Shown: positions 16,490 through 24,846, counted from the stretch's first letter. The stretch is 64,000 nt of DNA from Salidesulfovibrio onnuriiensis (GCF_008001235.1 NZ_CP040751.1:1843001-1907000); one strand, 5' to 3'. Translations and numbers: made by a program. Notes: a model not told the origin generated them from the sequence alone.

Positions 16490-18151
16490 TTACCTCCCGA
16501 AGGGACATTTGGGGTAGGTGCACACGGAACATTCCATGCACATGCCGCCGTTGCCCAGCTTGGCCAGATCCGCCCGGGTGACGGGCAGGTCGGCCAGCAG
16601 GCGCGGCAGCAGGATGTCGAGACTGGTGGTCTTGTGGAACAGGGCGCAGGCCGGGACGCCAAGCACGCGGGCATGGCCAAGCCTGGCAATCAGGGTCATG
16701 GCCCCGGGCAGCACGGGCATGCCGTGGAGCATGTCGGTGACGCCCGCCTTTTCCAGGCCGGCGCGGGTCACGTCTCCCGGGTCCACGGAAAGGCCCGCCG
16801 TGGTGATGATCAGGTCGCAGCCCGCGTCCATGAGCCTGGCGGCGGCTTCGGCTATCCTGTCGGCGTTGTCCGGGGCGATAATGGTTTCGCCCACGGTACA
16901 GTCGTACTGGCGGGCCTTGGATTCGATGACTGCCGCGAACTTGTCCTCGATGAGCCCCTTGAAGACCTCGTCCCCGGTGATGAGCAGGCCCACGTTGGCC
17001 TTGCGCAGGGCGCGCACCTCGAAGGCCGGGTTGCCCTCCAGCAGGGACATGGCCCGGTTGAAGACGTTCTGGTCCAGGAACAGGGGAATGGCCCGGGTGG
17101 CGGCCACCCGCCTTCCCTCGCGAACCACGCTGTGGTTGCGGCGGCCCGCGGCCATGATCAGGGGCAGGGAATTGAATCCCTCGAGCACGGGCTCGCGGAT
17201 CACCAGCAGGCCGTCCCGTTCGGCCACAAGGTTGACCCGGCCTTCGCGGGGCGAGCCTCCCGGTTTCACGCCCGGGCCGCACAGGGCCAGGGCAAAGGCC
17301 TCGGCCGCGTCGTCCTCGTGGATGAATCCCTCGGGCGCGGGCTGGTCCACGTAGACCTGGAACCGGCCCATCTGCTGCAGGCGACAGACATCGCCGGGCG
17401 TGACGATGTGCCCCCTGGTAAATTCAGGTCCCTTGCTCTTGCCGGGTTCGATGCGGGTCATGTCGTGCAGCACGGCCCTGCCCACGATCTCCTCCGCGGA
17501 AAGGGACCTGAGCTTGGGCATGGCGGGTGGCGGGGAGTGCGGTTCGCCGGATTTCTCCAGGTACGGGCTGTCCCCCGCGCAGCTGCGGCAGATGGAGCCG
17601 AACTTGGCGGGGTAGGCGTCCCCGCAGATGGGACACAGGGTGATCTCGCCCTTGTGGCGCTTGGTGGTGTGGCGCGGCTTGAGCTGCACCTCCTCCACCG
17701 TGAGCATCTGCGGACCGAAATCGCGGATCTGGGCCCGGAGCAGCTTGGAGTCCTGCTCCGGCTTGGGCTTGAATTTCATGAGCCAGGTGTAGGCCTCGCC
17801 CCATTGCTTCACCTTTTCGGGATCCAGGGAGACGCGCACCCCCTTGCCCGTGAACTTGTCGTAGAGGCTCAGGGCGTAGACGCCGAGGTCCAGCACGCGC
17901 ATCCAGCCGTTGCCCGTGGTGCAGGGCGTCAGCAGCTGGATGGCGTCGGGCAGGCACCAGGAGGTTTCGCTTATGGCCTCGAACAGGGTTCCCTCGGGAA
18001 TATGCCGCTTGGCCTCCTCCACCATATAGCCCCCGAGCAGCAGGCCCGGGGCCGGGTAGTTGTGAAACCAGGTGGCCAGCTCCAGGAACTGGTCAAAGGA
18101 GAAATTGTCCGCGGTGACTTGGGGGGGCGTGGCTGTTTCCAGGGTGCTCAT
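16490..18151 (-). CDS. FmdE-domain / molybdopterin-binding (MoaB/Mog-like) fusion protein
   Basis: 553 residues. An N-terminal FmdE-like domain (about 20-160, with FHNYPAPGLLLGGYM and SWCLPDAIQLLTPCTTG) is followed by a zinc ribbon with C173, C176, C188 and C191. A MoaB/Mog-type molybdopterin-binding domain follows (about 350-520, with ITTAGLSVDPGDVTRAGL). The tail is Cys-rich, C538, C541, C544 and C549, ending TYPKCPFGR, and could hold a metal or cluster. ATG 18151 was chosen as the first start before conserved sequence, with GAGG upstream. Next to ModE-like and fdh genes it probably handles Mo/W-pterin cofactor. The exact reaction is unknown. Confidence 0.8.
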   Translation of the reverse strand: MSTLETATPPQVTADNFSFDQFLELATWFHNYPAPGLLLGGYMVEEAKRHIPEGTLFEAISETSWCLPDAIQLLTPCTTGNGWMRVLDLGVYALSLYDKFTGKGVRVSLDPEKVKQWGEAYTWLMKFKPKPEQDSKLLRAQIRDFGPQMLTVEEVQLKPRHTTKRHKGEITLCPICGDAYPAKFGSICRSCAGDSPYLEKSGEPHSPPPAMPKLRSLSAEEIVGRAVLHDMTRIEPGKSKGPEFTRGHIVTPGDVCRLQQMGRFQVYVDQPAPEGFIHEDDAAEAFALALCGPGVKPGGSPREGRVNLVAERDGLLVIREPVLEGFNSLPLIMAAGRRNHSVVREGRRVAATRAIPLFLDQNVFNRAMSLLEGNPAFEVRALRKANVGLLITGDEVFKGLIEDKFAAVIESKARQYDCTVGETIIAPDNADRIAEAAARLMDAGCDLIITTAGLSVDPGDVTRAGLEKAGVTDMLHGMPVLPGAMTLIARLGHARVLGVPACALFHKTTSLDILLPRLLADLPVTRADLAKLGNGGMCMECSVCTYPKCPFGR

Positions 18152-18269
18152 GGCGGTCCTCGATGCAATAGATGGTTTCCGGTCCATTCTTCCCATAGAA
18201 AAGGGACGGGCCCGATTCAATAAAACCGGTTCTGCTTGCAATCAGGCACCAGGACGGCGCCGGGGGCGT

Positions 18270-19163
18270 TCAGGAAGGACTCGTGACAAAGTCGCAGAGG
18301 TGGGCGAGCACCAGGGAGAAGATGTCGGCCTTGCGGTGGTTGAAGCGGAATTCCAATTCCTTGAGATACAGGGGGAAGCGCTGGCAGGAAATGCCCCGGA
18401 ACCGCTTGAGTTCCTCCAGGGCGTAGGGCCAGAACCGGGAATCGGACGCGTCGATGGCCGCGGGTTGGTCCGAGTCCCGGCGTATGCAGGCGTAGGGAAG
18501 GGTCTCGTTGCCGCACAGGAGCAGGGTGTCGTATTCCTTGTAGGGGTCGGAATAGACCAGGTGGCCGGTGCGCACCAGCCGGAGATGGAAATTGAGGTGG
18601 AAGTGGAACAGGGTCTCGGCCCGGAAGCTGGGAAGCAGGTCGATGAAGACCCAGTTCCCCTTGTCGATGACGCCGTAGACCGGGATGGTGTCCATGTGCA
18701 TGGTCGTGGGGCCGCCCGTGAGCCGGGGCCCCTTGAAGTAGGAATCCAGGCGGGTCTGCGGCCCGAGCAGCTGGGCCGAATCCGGCGCATGGGCCAGGAT
18801 GGCGAAACGGATGGTGGTGAAGGCCTTGAACACCGTGTTGTAGGAAAGATCCAGCTCGGCCACGGCCTGGCAGACGGTTTTCCGGGCCAGGAACAGCCGG
18901 ACCAGGGCCAGCCACTGGGTGCAGGACACGGCCCCGTTGTCCAGCCAGCGGCCAGCGAACCTGCGGAAGGTATAGCGGCAGGAGGCGCAGCGGAAGCGGT
19001 CGCCCTTGAGGTTGTATATCTTCTGGGTGCGGCACCGGGGGCAGACGGCCTCGCCCTCGGGCCAGCAGATGGAGAGCAGGTAGTCGCGGGCAAGGGATTC
19101 ATTGGACAGGAGAACCTCGAAGGCCTTTCCCGTGTGCAGGGCCTCCCGTTGTCCCTTGTTCAT
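18270..19163 (-). CDS. IS1595/ISXO2-like transposase-derived zinc-ribbon protein
   Basis: 297 residues. The N-terminus has a transposase-type zinc ribbon (C41, C44, C59, C62: CPRC...CASC). A DDE-fold region follows, with MHMDTIPVYGVIDKGNW, YSDPYKEYDTLLLCG and the C-terminal hallmark ELEFRFNHRK. Where IS1595 enzymes have N-x-I-E-S-F-W, this protein reads ASDSRFWPYALEELKR, so the third acidic residue appears lost. No terminal inverted repeats or target duplication were found. ATG 19163 is used; frame continuing upstream lacks similarity. It is either a decayed insertion sequence or a domesticated DNA-binding protein. Confidence 0.65.
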   Translation of the reverse strand: MNKGQREALHTGKAFEVLLSNESLARDYLLSICWPEGEAVCPRCRTQKIYNLKGDRFRCASCRYTFRRFAGRWLDNGAVSCTQWLALVRLFLARKTVCQAVAELDLSYNTVFKAFTTIRFAILAHAPDSAQLLGPQTRLDSYFKGPRLTGGPTTMHMDTIPVYGVIDKGNWVFIDLLPSFRAETLFHFHLNFHLRLVRTGHLVYSDPYKEYDTLLLCGNETLPYACIRRDSDQPAAIDASDSRFWPYALEELKRFRGISCQRFPLYLKELEFRFNHRKADIFSLVLAHLCDFVTSPS

Positions 19164-19395
19164 GTGGGTGTGCGCTTCCAAATCAGCCGACCTTGTTCGC
19201 TGTTTCGTGATTGTCCGACAGTAGGGCAGAGGCGGCTGTTCGGGAACTGCGACGCACTTGCCCAAGGTTAGGCACCGGCGTTGTGAGGGCCCTCGAACGG
19301 TCGCGGCCCTGTTGGTCGCTTTTTCGGGAAAAGGACGGTTGCCGGGCCTGGTCTCTTTGCCTATGGTGCGCGCAGCCAAACGCGAAGGAGCAGCA

Positions 19396-19863
19396 ATGAC
19401 GCCGGCAATCAACAAGGCCAAGCAGGCACGCATAAAATACACCGTCCATGAATACGACCACGATCCGTCTGCGGAATCCTATGGAGAAGAGGCGGCGGAG
19501 AAGCTCGGGGTCGCCCCGGAGCGGGTGTTCAAGACCCTGGTGGTCTCCGATGGAGGCAGGGGGCTGTTCGTCGCCGTGGTGCCGGTGCTGCGCCGCCTGG
19601 ACCTGAAGCTGCTGGCCAAGGCCGTGGGCGTGAAGAAGATGGTCATGGCCGAGGTGAAGCTGGTGGAGCGCACCACGGGGTACGTGGTGGGCGGTGTCAG
19701 CCCGCTGGGCCAGAAAAAGCAGCTGCCCACGGTCGTCGACGCCTCGGCCGAGGAACACGAAACCATTTTTGTCAGCGCCGGACGCCGGGGGCTGGACATC
19801 GAACTTTCGCCGCAGGACCTGGCTTTGCTCACGCGGGGCGGGTTTGCCGACATCGCCAGGTAG
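19396..19863 (+). CDS. YbaK/EbsC-family Cys-tRNA(Pro) deacylase
   Basis: 155 residues. Hydrolyses mischarged Cys-tRNA(Pro) in the cytoplasm. The fold is recognisable from EYDHDPSAESYGEEAAEKLG, VFKTLVV, VKKMVMAEVKLVERTTGYVVGGVSPLG (the family glycine-rich loop) and the C-terminal GLDIELSPQDLALLT. ATG 19396 follows GAAGGAGCAGCA. An earlier in-frame start at 19258 would add 46 residues with no ribosome site. It is divergently placed from the transposase-like gene, with 232 bases between them that show no other feature. Confidence 0.88.
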   Translation: MTPAINKAKQARIKYTVHEYDHDPSAESYGEEAAEKLGVAPERVFKTLVVSDGGRGLFVAVVPVLRRLDLKLLAKAVGVKKMVMAEVKLVERTTGYVVGGVSPLGQKKQLPTVVDASAEEHETIFVSAGRRGLDIELSPQDLALLTRGGFADIAR

Positions 19864-19908
19864 CAATGACCTCGATACAGGGTTTCCTATTTATATCGAC
19901 TCTTGGTA

Positions 19909-19935
19909 TAAAGATGTCGATTCCTCTGCCGATAA
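19909..19935 (+). promoter_or_regulatory. Sigma-28 (FliA) type promoter
   Basis: TAAAGATG, 11 bases, GCCGATAA. This matches the flagellar sigma-28 consensus TAAAGTTT-N11-GCCGATAA with exact spacing and a perfect -10 box. It lies 48 bases before the start of the acidic protein gene at 19984, so that gene is expected to be in the late flagellar regulon. Confidence 0.8.
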
Positions 19936-19983
19936 GAAGAACGATGCGAGTACTGTCGCAGTATTTTGTCCTTCGGGGTCGGC

Positions 19984-20649
19984 ATGAAAATAGACAATGA
20001 ATCCGGTTTCAAGCTCAATACCTTCTTTCTGAGGAACCAGCTCGAGCAACAGCCCGAGACCGACGAGTCCACGGAGGTTTCCCTGGACGTTTCGCAACTG
20101 GTTGCCCGGGCCGAGCTGCCCGAGTCTTCCTCCAGCAGCATGCTGGCAAACAATTTCGTGCATCAGGGCCGCGAGCGGTCCCGGTATGTCCAGGGACTGC
20201 TGGACGGCTTTCAGGTGGAGAACGAGTTCCGGAACAAGATGAGCGGGATCATCGAAGGGTACAGTTCCCTGGCGGGCGGTGCCGGAAGTTACGCCGAGGC
20301 GAATTTGATTGGCCAGAAGGCGGCTGAGGCCGCCAAGGACGCCGTGGAAGAAGAGGTTGTGGAGGAGGAAACCGAGCGCCTGGAAGAGGAACGCGAGGAA
20401 TTCGAAGAGGAGATCCAGGAAAAGATCGAGGAAAAGGCCGAAGACAGCGAGACCGTGGACCTGGAGGCGGGCGCCGAGGGAATGATCGAGGATGTCGAGA
20501 AAAAGGCCGAGGAGGCGGTTGCGCCGGAAGAAGAAATTGTCGAGCAGGCCGCTGCGGACGCTTCTTCGCAAGATGTTGCCGACGCCTCAGCCACGGAGGA
20601 AGGAGGCCTGGAAACGGCTTCGGCCAAGGGCGTTGATATCGTCGTCTGA
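19984..20649 (+). CDS. Glu-rich acidic protein, probable flagellar-regulon member
   Basis: 221 residues, unrecognised. The N-terminal 110 residues are mixed sequence with a Ser run (PESSSSSMLANNF). Residues about 115-165 are a highly charged Glu/Lys segment (EEEVVEEETERLEEEREEFE) likely to be helical or coiled coil. The tail is Ala/Glu-rich. There is no signal peptide or membrane span. ATG 19984 was chosen for its position 48 bases after a sigma-28 promoter; a clear Shine-Dalgarno is not obvious. A terminator follows at 20680-20706, so it is probably monocistronic. The promoter implies expression with flagellin or chemotaxis genes. Confidence 0.75.
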   Translation: MKIDNESGFKLNTFFLRNQLEQQPETDESTEVSLDVSQLVARAELPESSSSSMLANNFVHQGRERSRYVQGLLDGFQVENEFRNKMSGIIEGYSSLAGGAGSYAEANLIGQKAAEAAKDAVEEEVVEEETERLEEEREEFEEEIQEKIEEKAEDSETVDLEAGAEGMIEDVEKKAEEAVAPEEEIVEQAAADASSQDVADASATEEGGLETASAKGVDIVV

Positions 20650-20679
20650 GCGCCTTTCTTTTTTCATGCGGATAGTTAC

Positions 20680-20706
20680 AAGCCCGGCCGGTTGGTCGGG
20701 CTTTTT
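20680..20706 (+). terminator. Rho-independent terminator
   Basis: AAGCCCG / CGGGCTT arms followed by TTTTT, 31 bases after the acidic protein gene. Confidence 0.75.
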
Positions 20707-20823
20707 CATTGTCCGCCTGTCGCCTTGACATGCCGGGCATTGTGCCTATTGTATCCCCCCGTTGGAAAGACCGTTCGCGATGACCCGTCGCAGATGCAAA
20801 CATTACATTCAAGGATGTGCCCC

Positions 20824-21126
20824 ATGGATTTGAATGAACTTTTGGAACCGCTTGCGCGGATAGCCCGCCCGAAAACCGATGACGAAGTGTACGTGCCCAA
20901 GGGCGTGTGCTCCAAGCTTATTCGGTTCAGGGTGGAGGAAGGCCGGCTGCACGACGTGGAATTCACGGGCGGCTGTCACGGCAACCTCCAGGGCATCGGC
21001 AAACTGGTGGAGGGCATGTCCCTGGCCGAGGTGGCGCAAAAGCTGGGCGGCATCGCCTGCGGCAAGCGGAGCTCCTCCTGCCCTGACCAGCTGGTCCAGG
21101 CCATCACCCCGTATCTCGAGGACTGA
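20824..21126 (+). CDS. TSCPD domain protein
   Basis: 100 residues. It matches the small stand-alone TSCPD domain (the C-terminal domain of B12-dependent ribonucleotide reductases) from VPKGVCSKLIRFRVEEGRL, FTGGCHGNLQGIGKLVEGM and the terminal GIACGKRSSSCPDQL that gives the domain its name. The cysteines at these positions could bind metal. The molecular role of free-standing members is not established. ATG 20824 is chosen as the start of the conserved region, although the ribosome site is weak (AAGGATG). It is followed by a strong terminator. Confidence 0.8.
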   Translation: MDLNELLEPLARIARPKTDDEVYVPKGVCSKLIRFRVEEGRLHDVEFTGGCHGNLQGIGKLVEGMSLAEVAQKLGGIACGKRSSSCPDQLVQAITPYLED

Positions 21127-21165
21127 TCCGGCCCGTTCGCCGAAAATCCGCTGAGGATATGCAGA

Positions 21166-21194
21166 GGGTTCCGGGATATCCCGGAGCCCTTTTT
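21166..21194 (+). terminator. Rho-independent terminator
   Basis: GGGTTCCGGG-ATAT-CCCGGAGCCC stem followed by TTTTT, 40 bases after the TSCPD gene. Confidence 0.8.
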
Positions 21195-21290
21195 CATGGC
21201 CGCTTTCCGGGTGTGGAATCCAGGGGCATTGACGGGGCGGCCCTTGGGGTTTATTGGTGCTGCGCACGTAACTTCCGCCATGGAGCAAGA

Positions 21291-21599
21291 ATGGACCTTC
21301 AGACAATAGCCAGGCTCAGAAAATATTTCACCATCAAGAAAAGCACCCCGGGCCGCCTCAAGATCAAATTCGACAGGGCCGTCATCGCGGACCCCGAGGC
21401 TGCCAAGCTGGCCAACCGGCCCCCGCAGATGCCCAAGGCCTTCAAGGGCACGGACCTGAACATCTTCACCGCCACCCTGACCATAGACTACGACGAGGAA
21501 CAGCTGACGCCCTCCCTGCTGGAGGAGCTTATCACCGCCGAGAGCGACGAGCGCGCCCTGGAAGTGGTGCAAGAGCTGCATTCCGAACTGTATCATTGA
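21291..21599 (+). CDS. Small ferredoxin-fold protein resembling heavy-metal-associated domain
   Basis: 102 residues. The sequence STPGRLKIKFD at about residues 18-28 and FTATLTIDYDEEQLTPSLLEELI near 60-82 fit the beta-alpha-beta pattern of HMA-like domains. The metal-binding CxxC is absent, as in the HMA_2 group. ATG 21291 is chosen for AGCAAGA upstream and because the region before it reads poorly. It sits alone between two terminators. Assignment is by fold pattern only; a structural role unrelated to metals is possible. Confidence 0.55.
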   Translation: MDLQTIARLRKYFTIKKSTPGRLKIKFDRAVIADPEAAKLANRPPQMPKAFKGTDLNIFTATLTIDYDEEQLTPSLLEELITAESDERALEVVQELHSELYH

Positions 21600-21629
21600 C
21601 TGTCAGCGCATAGTTTCGCGTCCGAATCC

Positions 21630-21658
21630 AAAGCCCGCCCTCCGGACCGGGCTTTCTT
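21630..21658 (+). terminator. Rho-independent terminator
   Basis: AAAGCCCG / CGGGCTTT arms followed by CTTC, between the HMA-like gene and the symporter pair. Confidence 0.6.
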
Positions 21659-21679
21659 CATCTCAATGGGGAAGAGAAC

Positions 21680-21979
21680 ATGAACAAGAAGCCGCAAGAC
21701 CGCCGTTTCCGGCAGGCCGACAGGGAGGCCCTGCTGGCCCTGGGGGCCTACGCCCTTTATTTTGTCTGGTGGTATGTCTTTGCCTATGGTCTGGGCGAGG
21801 GCGATCCCGAACAATACACCTATGTATGGGGCCTGCCCGCCTGGTTCTTCTACAGCTGCATCGTGGGCTATCCGCTCATCACCGTGCTGCTCTGGGCCGT
21901 GGTGCGCCTGTTTTTCCGGGAAATGCCCCTGGACGCGGAAGACCCGGACCGTGACCGCACGGAAGGGGAGGAACGATGA
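21680..21979 (+). CDS. YhdT-family small subunit of pantothenate symporter
   Basis: 99 residues with two predicted membrane spans (about 20-40, LALGAYALYFVWWYVFAYG, and 55-78, FFYSCIVGYPLITVLLWAVV). This matches the YhdT/DUF997 proteins encoded just before panF in many bacteria. ATG 21680 follows GGGAAGAGAAC. Its stop overlaps the panF start as ATGA, so the two should be made together. Whether it is required for transport is not established. Confidence 0.85.
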   Translation: MNKKPQDRRFRQADREALLALGAYALYFVWWYVFAYGLGEGDPEQYTYVWGLPAWFFYSCIVGYPLITVLLWAVVRLFFREMPLDAEDPDRDRTEGEER

Positions 21980-23445
21980 GCGATACCATGCTGACGATTA
22001 TCCCCGTCATCGCCTACTTGGCGCTTTCCATCGGGGTGGCGCTGTGGGCGCGGCGCAGGTCGGCCTCCAGCGAAACCTCGGCGGGCTTTCTGGAAGACTA
22101 TTTCATCGGCGGCCGGTCCATGGGCGGCTTTGTACTGGCCATGACCATCATCGCCAGCTACACCAGCGCCAGCAGTTTCGTGGGCGGGCCGGGCGTGGCC
22201 TACAGGCTGGGCCTGAGCTGGGTGCTCCTGGCCATGATCCAGGTGCCCACCACCTTCCTGACCCTGGGCGTGCTGGGCAAGCGTTTCGCCATCATGGCCC
22301 GCAAGACCAACTCCGTGACCATCACGGACTTCCTGCGCGCCCGGTACAAGAGCGACGCGGTGGTCATCCTCTGTTCCGTGGCCCTGCTGGTCTTTTTCAT
22401 GGCCGCCATGCTGGCCCAGTTCATCGGCGGCGCGCGGCTGTTCCAGGCCGTCACCGGCTATCCCTACATGGTCGGCCTGGTGCTTTTCGGCATCAGCGTG
22501 GTGCTCTACACCGCCGTGGGCGGGTTCCGGGCCGTGGTTCTCACCGACGCCATCCAGGGCATCGTCATGGTGGTGGCCGTGGTGGTCGTGCTTCTTGCGG
22601 TCATCAAGGCGGGCGGCGGCATGGAGCAGTGCATCCGTACCCTCAAGGACATCGACCCCGGGCTGATCACGCCCTCGGGCCCCAAGAACGCCGTGCCCAA
22701 ACCGTTCATTCTCTCCTTCTGGGTGCTGGTGGGGCTCGGTATCCTGGGCCTGCCCCAGACCACCCAGCGCTGCATGGGCTACCGCGATTCCCGCGCCATG
22801 CACGACGCCATGATCATCGGCACCCTGCTCATCGGCTTCATGATTCTTTGCGCCCATCTGGCGGGCACCCTGGGGCGCGCGGTGTTCCCGGAACTGCCGG
22901 CGGGCGACCTGGCCATGCCCACCCTCATCGTGGAACTGCTGTCGCCGTTCTGGGCCGGGGTGTTCATCGCCGGGCCCCTGGCGGCCATCATGTCCACGGT
23001 GGACTCCATGCTTCTGCTGGCATCGGCGGCCATCATCAAGGATCTGTACATCCACTACCGGCTGGGCGGGGACGCCTCGCGCATGCCCGTTGTCGGCCTG
23101 CGCAGGATGAGCCTCGTGACCACGGCGGTCATCGGCCTGCTGGTTTTCCTGGCGGCCACCGAGCCGCCGGATCTGCTGGTCTGGATCAACCTGTTCGCCT
23201 TTGGCGGGCTCGAGGCCGTGTTCCTGTGGCCCATCATCCTGGGGCTGTACTGGGAGCGGGCCAATGCCGCGGGCGCAGTTGCCTCCATCGTCACGGGCGT
23301 GGCCGTGTTCGTGCTGGTGACCATCCACAAGCCGGCCATGGGCGGGGTGCACGCCATCGTGCCCACCACGCTGGCGGCTCTGCTGGCCTTTGCTGCCGGG
23401 TCCATGATGGGACGTTTCGGGCGGAAATCCGGATTGCCTGAATAG
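21976..23445 (+). CDS. panF: Sodium/pantothenate symporter
   Basis: 489 residues, sodium-solute symporter family, inner membrane, about 13 spans. It imports pantothenate for coenzyme A synthesis. Typical features are GFLEDYFIGGRSMGGFVLAMT near residue 36, ASYTSASSFVGGPGVAY (the sodium/substrate site region) and FIAGPLAAIMSTVDSMLLLAS near residue 330. The start overlaps the YhdT-like stop by ATGA. The gene ends 6 bases before the convergent Crp/Fnr gene. PanF is assigned over proline-type symporters because of the adjacent YhdT gene and the FIGGRSMGG motif. Confidence 0.87.
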   Translation: MSDTMLTIIPVIAYLALSIGVALWARRRSASSETSAGFLEDYFIGGRSMGGFVLAMTIIASYTSASSFVGGPGVAYRLGLSWVLLAMIQVPTTFLTLGVLGKRFAIMARKTNSVTITDFLRARYKSDAVVILCSVALLVFFMAAMLAQFIGGARLFQAVTGYPYMVGLVLFGISVVLYTAVGGFRAVVLTDAIQGIVMVVAVVVVLLAVIKAGGGMEQCIRTLKDIDPGLITPSGPKNAVPKPFILSFWVLVGLGILGLPQTTQRCMGYRDSRAMHDAMIIGTLLIGFMILCAHLAGTLGRAVFPELPAGDLAMPTLIVELLSPFWAGVFIAGPLAAIMSTVDSMLLLASAAIIKDLYIHYRLGGDASRMPVVGLRRMSLVTTAVIGLLVFLAATEPPDLLVWINLFAFGGLEAVFLWPIILGLYWERANAAGAVASIVTGVAVFVLVTIHKPAMGGVHAIVPTTLAALLAFAAGSMMGRFGRKSGLPE

Positions 23446-23451
23446 GCTTTT

Positions 23452-24117
23452 TCACGCCTGGTCGCGGGCCTGCATGGCCCGCTCCAGTTCCTCCATGGAT
23501 GCGATCTCGATCTCCCTGGAGGGCTTGAGCACGCCCTTGTGCTGCAGGTCCTTGAGGATCCTGTTGATGCTTCGCGTGTGGGTGCCCAGGTAATTTGCCA
23601 GCTCCTCCTTGCCCACGGCAAGCCTGGGGCCGCCGTTTTCCTCCGCCAGGATGGAAAGCAGCCGCAGCACCGAATACTCCAGCGGGTAGGTGAGGTGGAT
23701 GGCGGAGCGCTTGGTGGCCTCCTGCAGGCGGTGGCTGAGCACCTGGTTGACCAGCAGGGAAAAGCCGTGGTCCCTTTCGAGCCATTGCCCGTATGCCGCG
23801 CGGGGAATGACCGCCACCCGGCTGGCCTTCACCGCCGTGGCCGAGCAGGTGTACCGCTCGCCTGTGAGCGCCTCCACCTCGCCGATGATTTCCCCCGGCC
23901 CCTCCACAGCCACCAGATATTCGCTGCCCTTGGGCGTCCCATGGTGGATCTTGATCCTGCCGTCCAGAATGAGAAACACGTCCTGGGGCGATTCGCCCTG
24001 GCGAATGAGCGTTTCGCCGGGTTTCATGTCCTTTTCCATGCAGTCGCCCGGGGCCTTGCGCATGCGCCGGTATGCCGCGAGGAGGTTCTGGGCCAGTTCC
24101 GTTGGGATCGATTTCAT
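23452..24117 (-). CDS. Crp/Fnr-family transcriptional regulator
   Basis: 221 residues. A cyclic-nucleotide-binding-like beta-roll (residues about 30-120; GETLIRQGESPQDVFLILDG, GPGEIIGEVEALTG) is followed by a Crp-type winged helix with LGTHTRSINRILKDLQHKG as recognition region. The N-terminal cysteine cluster of oxygen-sensing Fnr is absent; only one Cys lies near the start (GDCMEKDM). ATG 24117 has a weak ribosome site. A perfect 12-bp palindrome lies 12 bases upstream and could be an autoregulatory site. The ligand and target genes are not shown by the sequence. Confidence 0.85.
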   Translation of the reverse strand: MKSIPTELAQNLLAAYRRMRKAPGDCMEKDMKPGETLIRQGESPQDVFLILDGRIKIHHGTPKGSEYLVAVEGPGEIIGEVEALTGERYTCSATAVKASRVAVIPRAAYGQWLERDHGFSLLVNQVLSHRLQEATKRSAIHLTYPLEYSVLRLLSILAEENGGPRLAVGKEELANYLGTHTRSINRILKDLQHKGVLKPSREIEIASMEELERAMQARDQA

Positions 24118-24128
24118 GATTTATCTCG

Positions 24129-24140
24129 GGACAATTGTCC
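24129..24140. promoter_or_regulatory. Palindrome before Crp/Fnr gene
   Basis: Perfect 12-bp palindrome GGACAATTGTCC, 12 bases before the regulator start codon and 85 bases before the divergent HD gene. It may be an operator for autoregulation. It does not match the Crp TGTGA or Fnr TTGAT half-sites. Confidence 0.4.
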
Positions 24141-24224
24141 TGTCTGGGTATTTTGTTTCCGGGTAATCCTGTGCGGGAAAGAACCTAACGGATTTTTGCA
24201 AAATCGTGAACACAGGAGAGGACC

Positions 24225-24803
24225 ATGAATACCGCGGGAAACACCATTTTCAGCATACTCGATTTTTTGCGCAGGGCAGAGGGCCTCAAGAGCACCCTGC
24301 GCTCGTCCTGGACGCGTTCCGGCAGGCAGGAGAGCACGGCCGAGCACAGCTGGCGGCTCAGCCTGTTCGCCCTGCTCGTCAGCCAGCACTATCCGGAGCT
24401 GGACGCCCTGCGGCTGCTGCAGCTCTGTATTGTGCACGACCTGGGCGAGACCATCAACGGCGACATTCCTGCCCCGGAGCAGGACGGCTCCAAGGCCGTT
24501 CAGGAGCGTGAGGACATGCGCGACCTGCTGCGGCCGCTTCCCCGGGACATGCAAGGGGAGTTCATGGCGCTCTGGGAGGAATACGAACGGGCCGAGACGC
24601 CGGAAGCGCGGGTGGTCAAGGCCCTGGACAAGCTGGAGACGCTCCTGCAGCAGACGCAGGGTATCAATCCATCGGGCTTCGACTATGCCTTCAACCTCGG
24701 CTACGGCGTGAAGTACACGGGCATCGACGGCATCATCCGCGACCTGCGCGCGGCCATCGACGAGGAGACCGCGTGCTGCCTGCACGCCCGGCAAAAGGGA
24801 TGA
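24225..24803 (+). CDS. HD-domain hydrolase (YfbR/HDDC2-like)
   Basis: 192 residues. The metal-binding HD signature is seen as H41 (STAEHSW), H71-D72 (CIVHDLGE), D80 and the later Asp in KALDKLE. This arrangement fits the YfbR / HDDC2 5'-deoxynucleotidase group, which dephosphorylates nucleoside monophosphates, but the substrate is not certain. ATG 24225 follows CAGGAGAGGACC. It is divergent from the Crp/Fnr gene and is followed by a terminator, so it is probably monocistronic. Confidence 0.82.
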   Translation: MNTAGNTIFSILDFLRRAEGLKSTLRSSWTRSGRQESTAEHSWRLSLFALLVSQHYPELDALRLLQLCIVHDLGETINGDIPAPEQDGSKAVQEREDMRDLLRPLPRDMQGEFMALWEEYERAETPEARVVKALDKLETLLQQTQGINPSGFDYAFNLGYGVKYTGIDGIIRDLRAAIDEETACCLHARQKG

Positions 24804-24846
24804 GAGAGGGACCGTGTAATGGCTTTGCATCTGTCCTTGTTGATTC

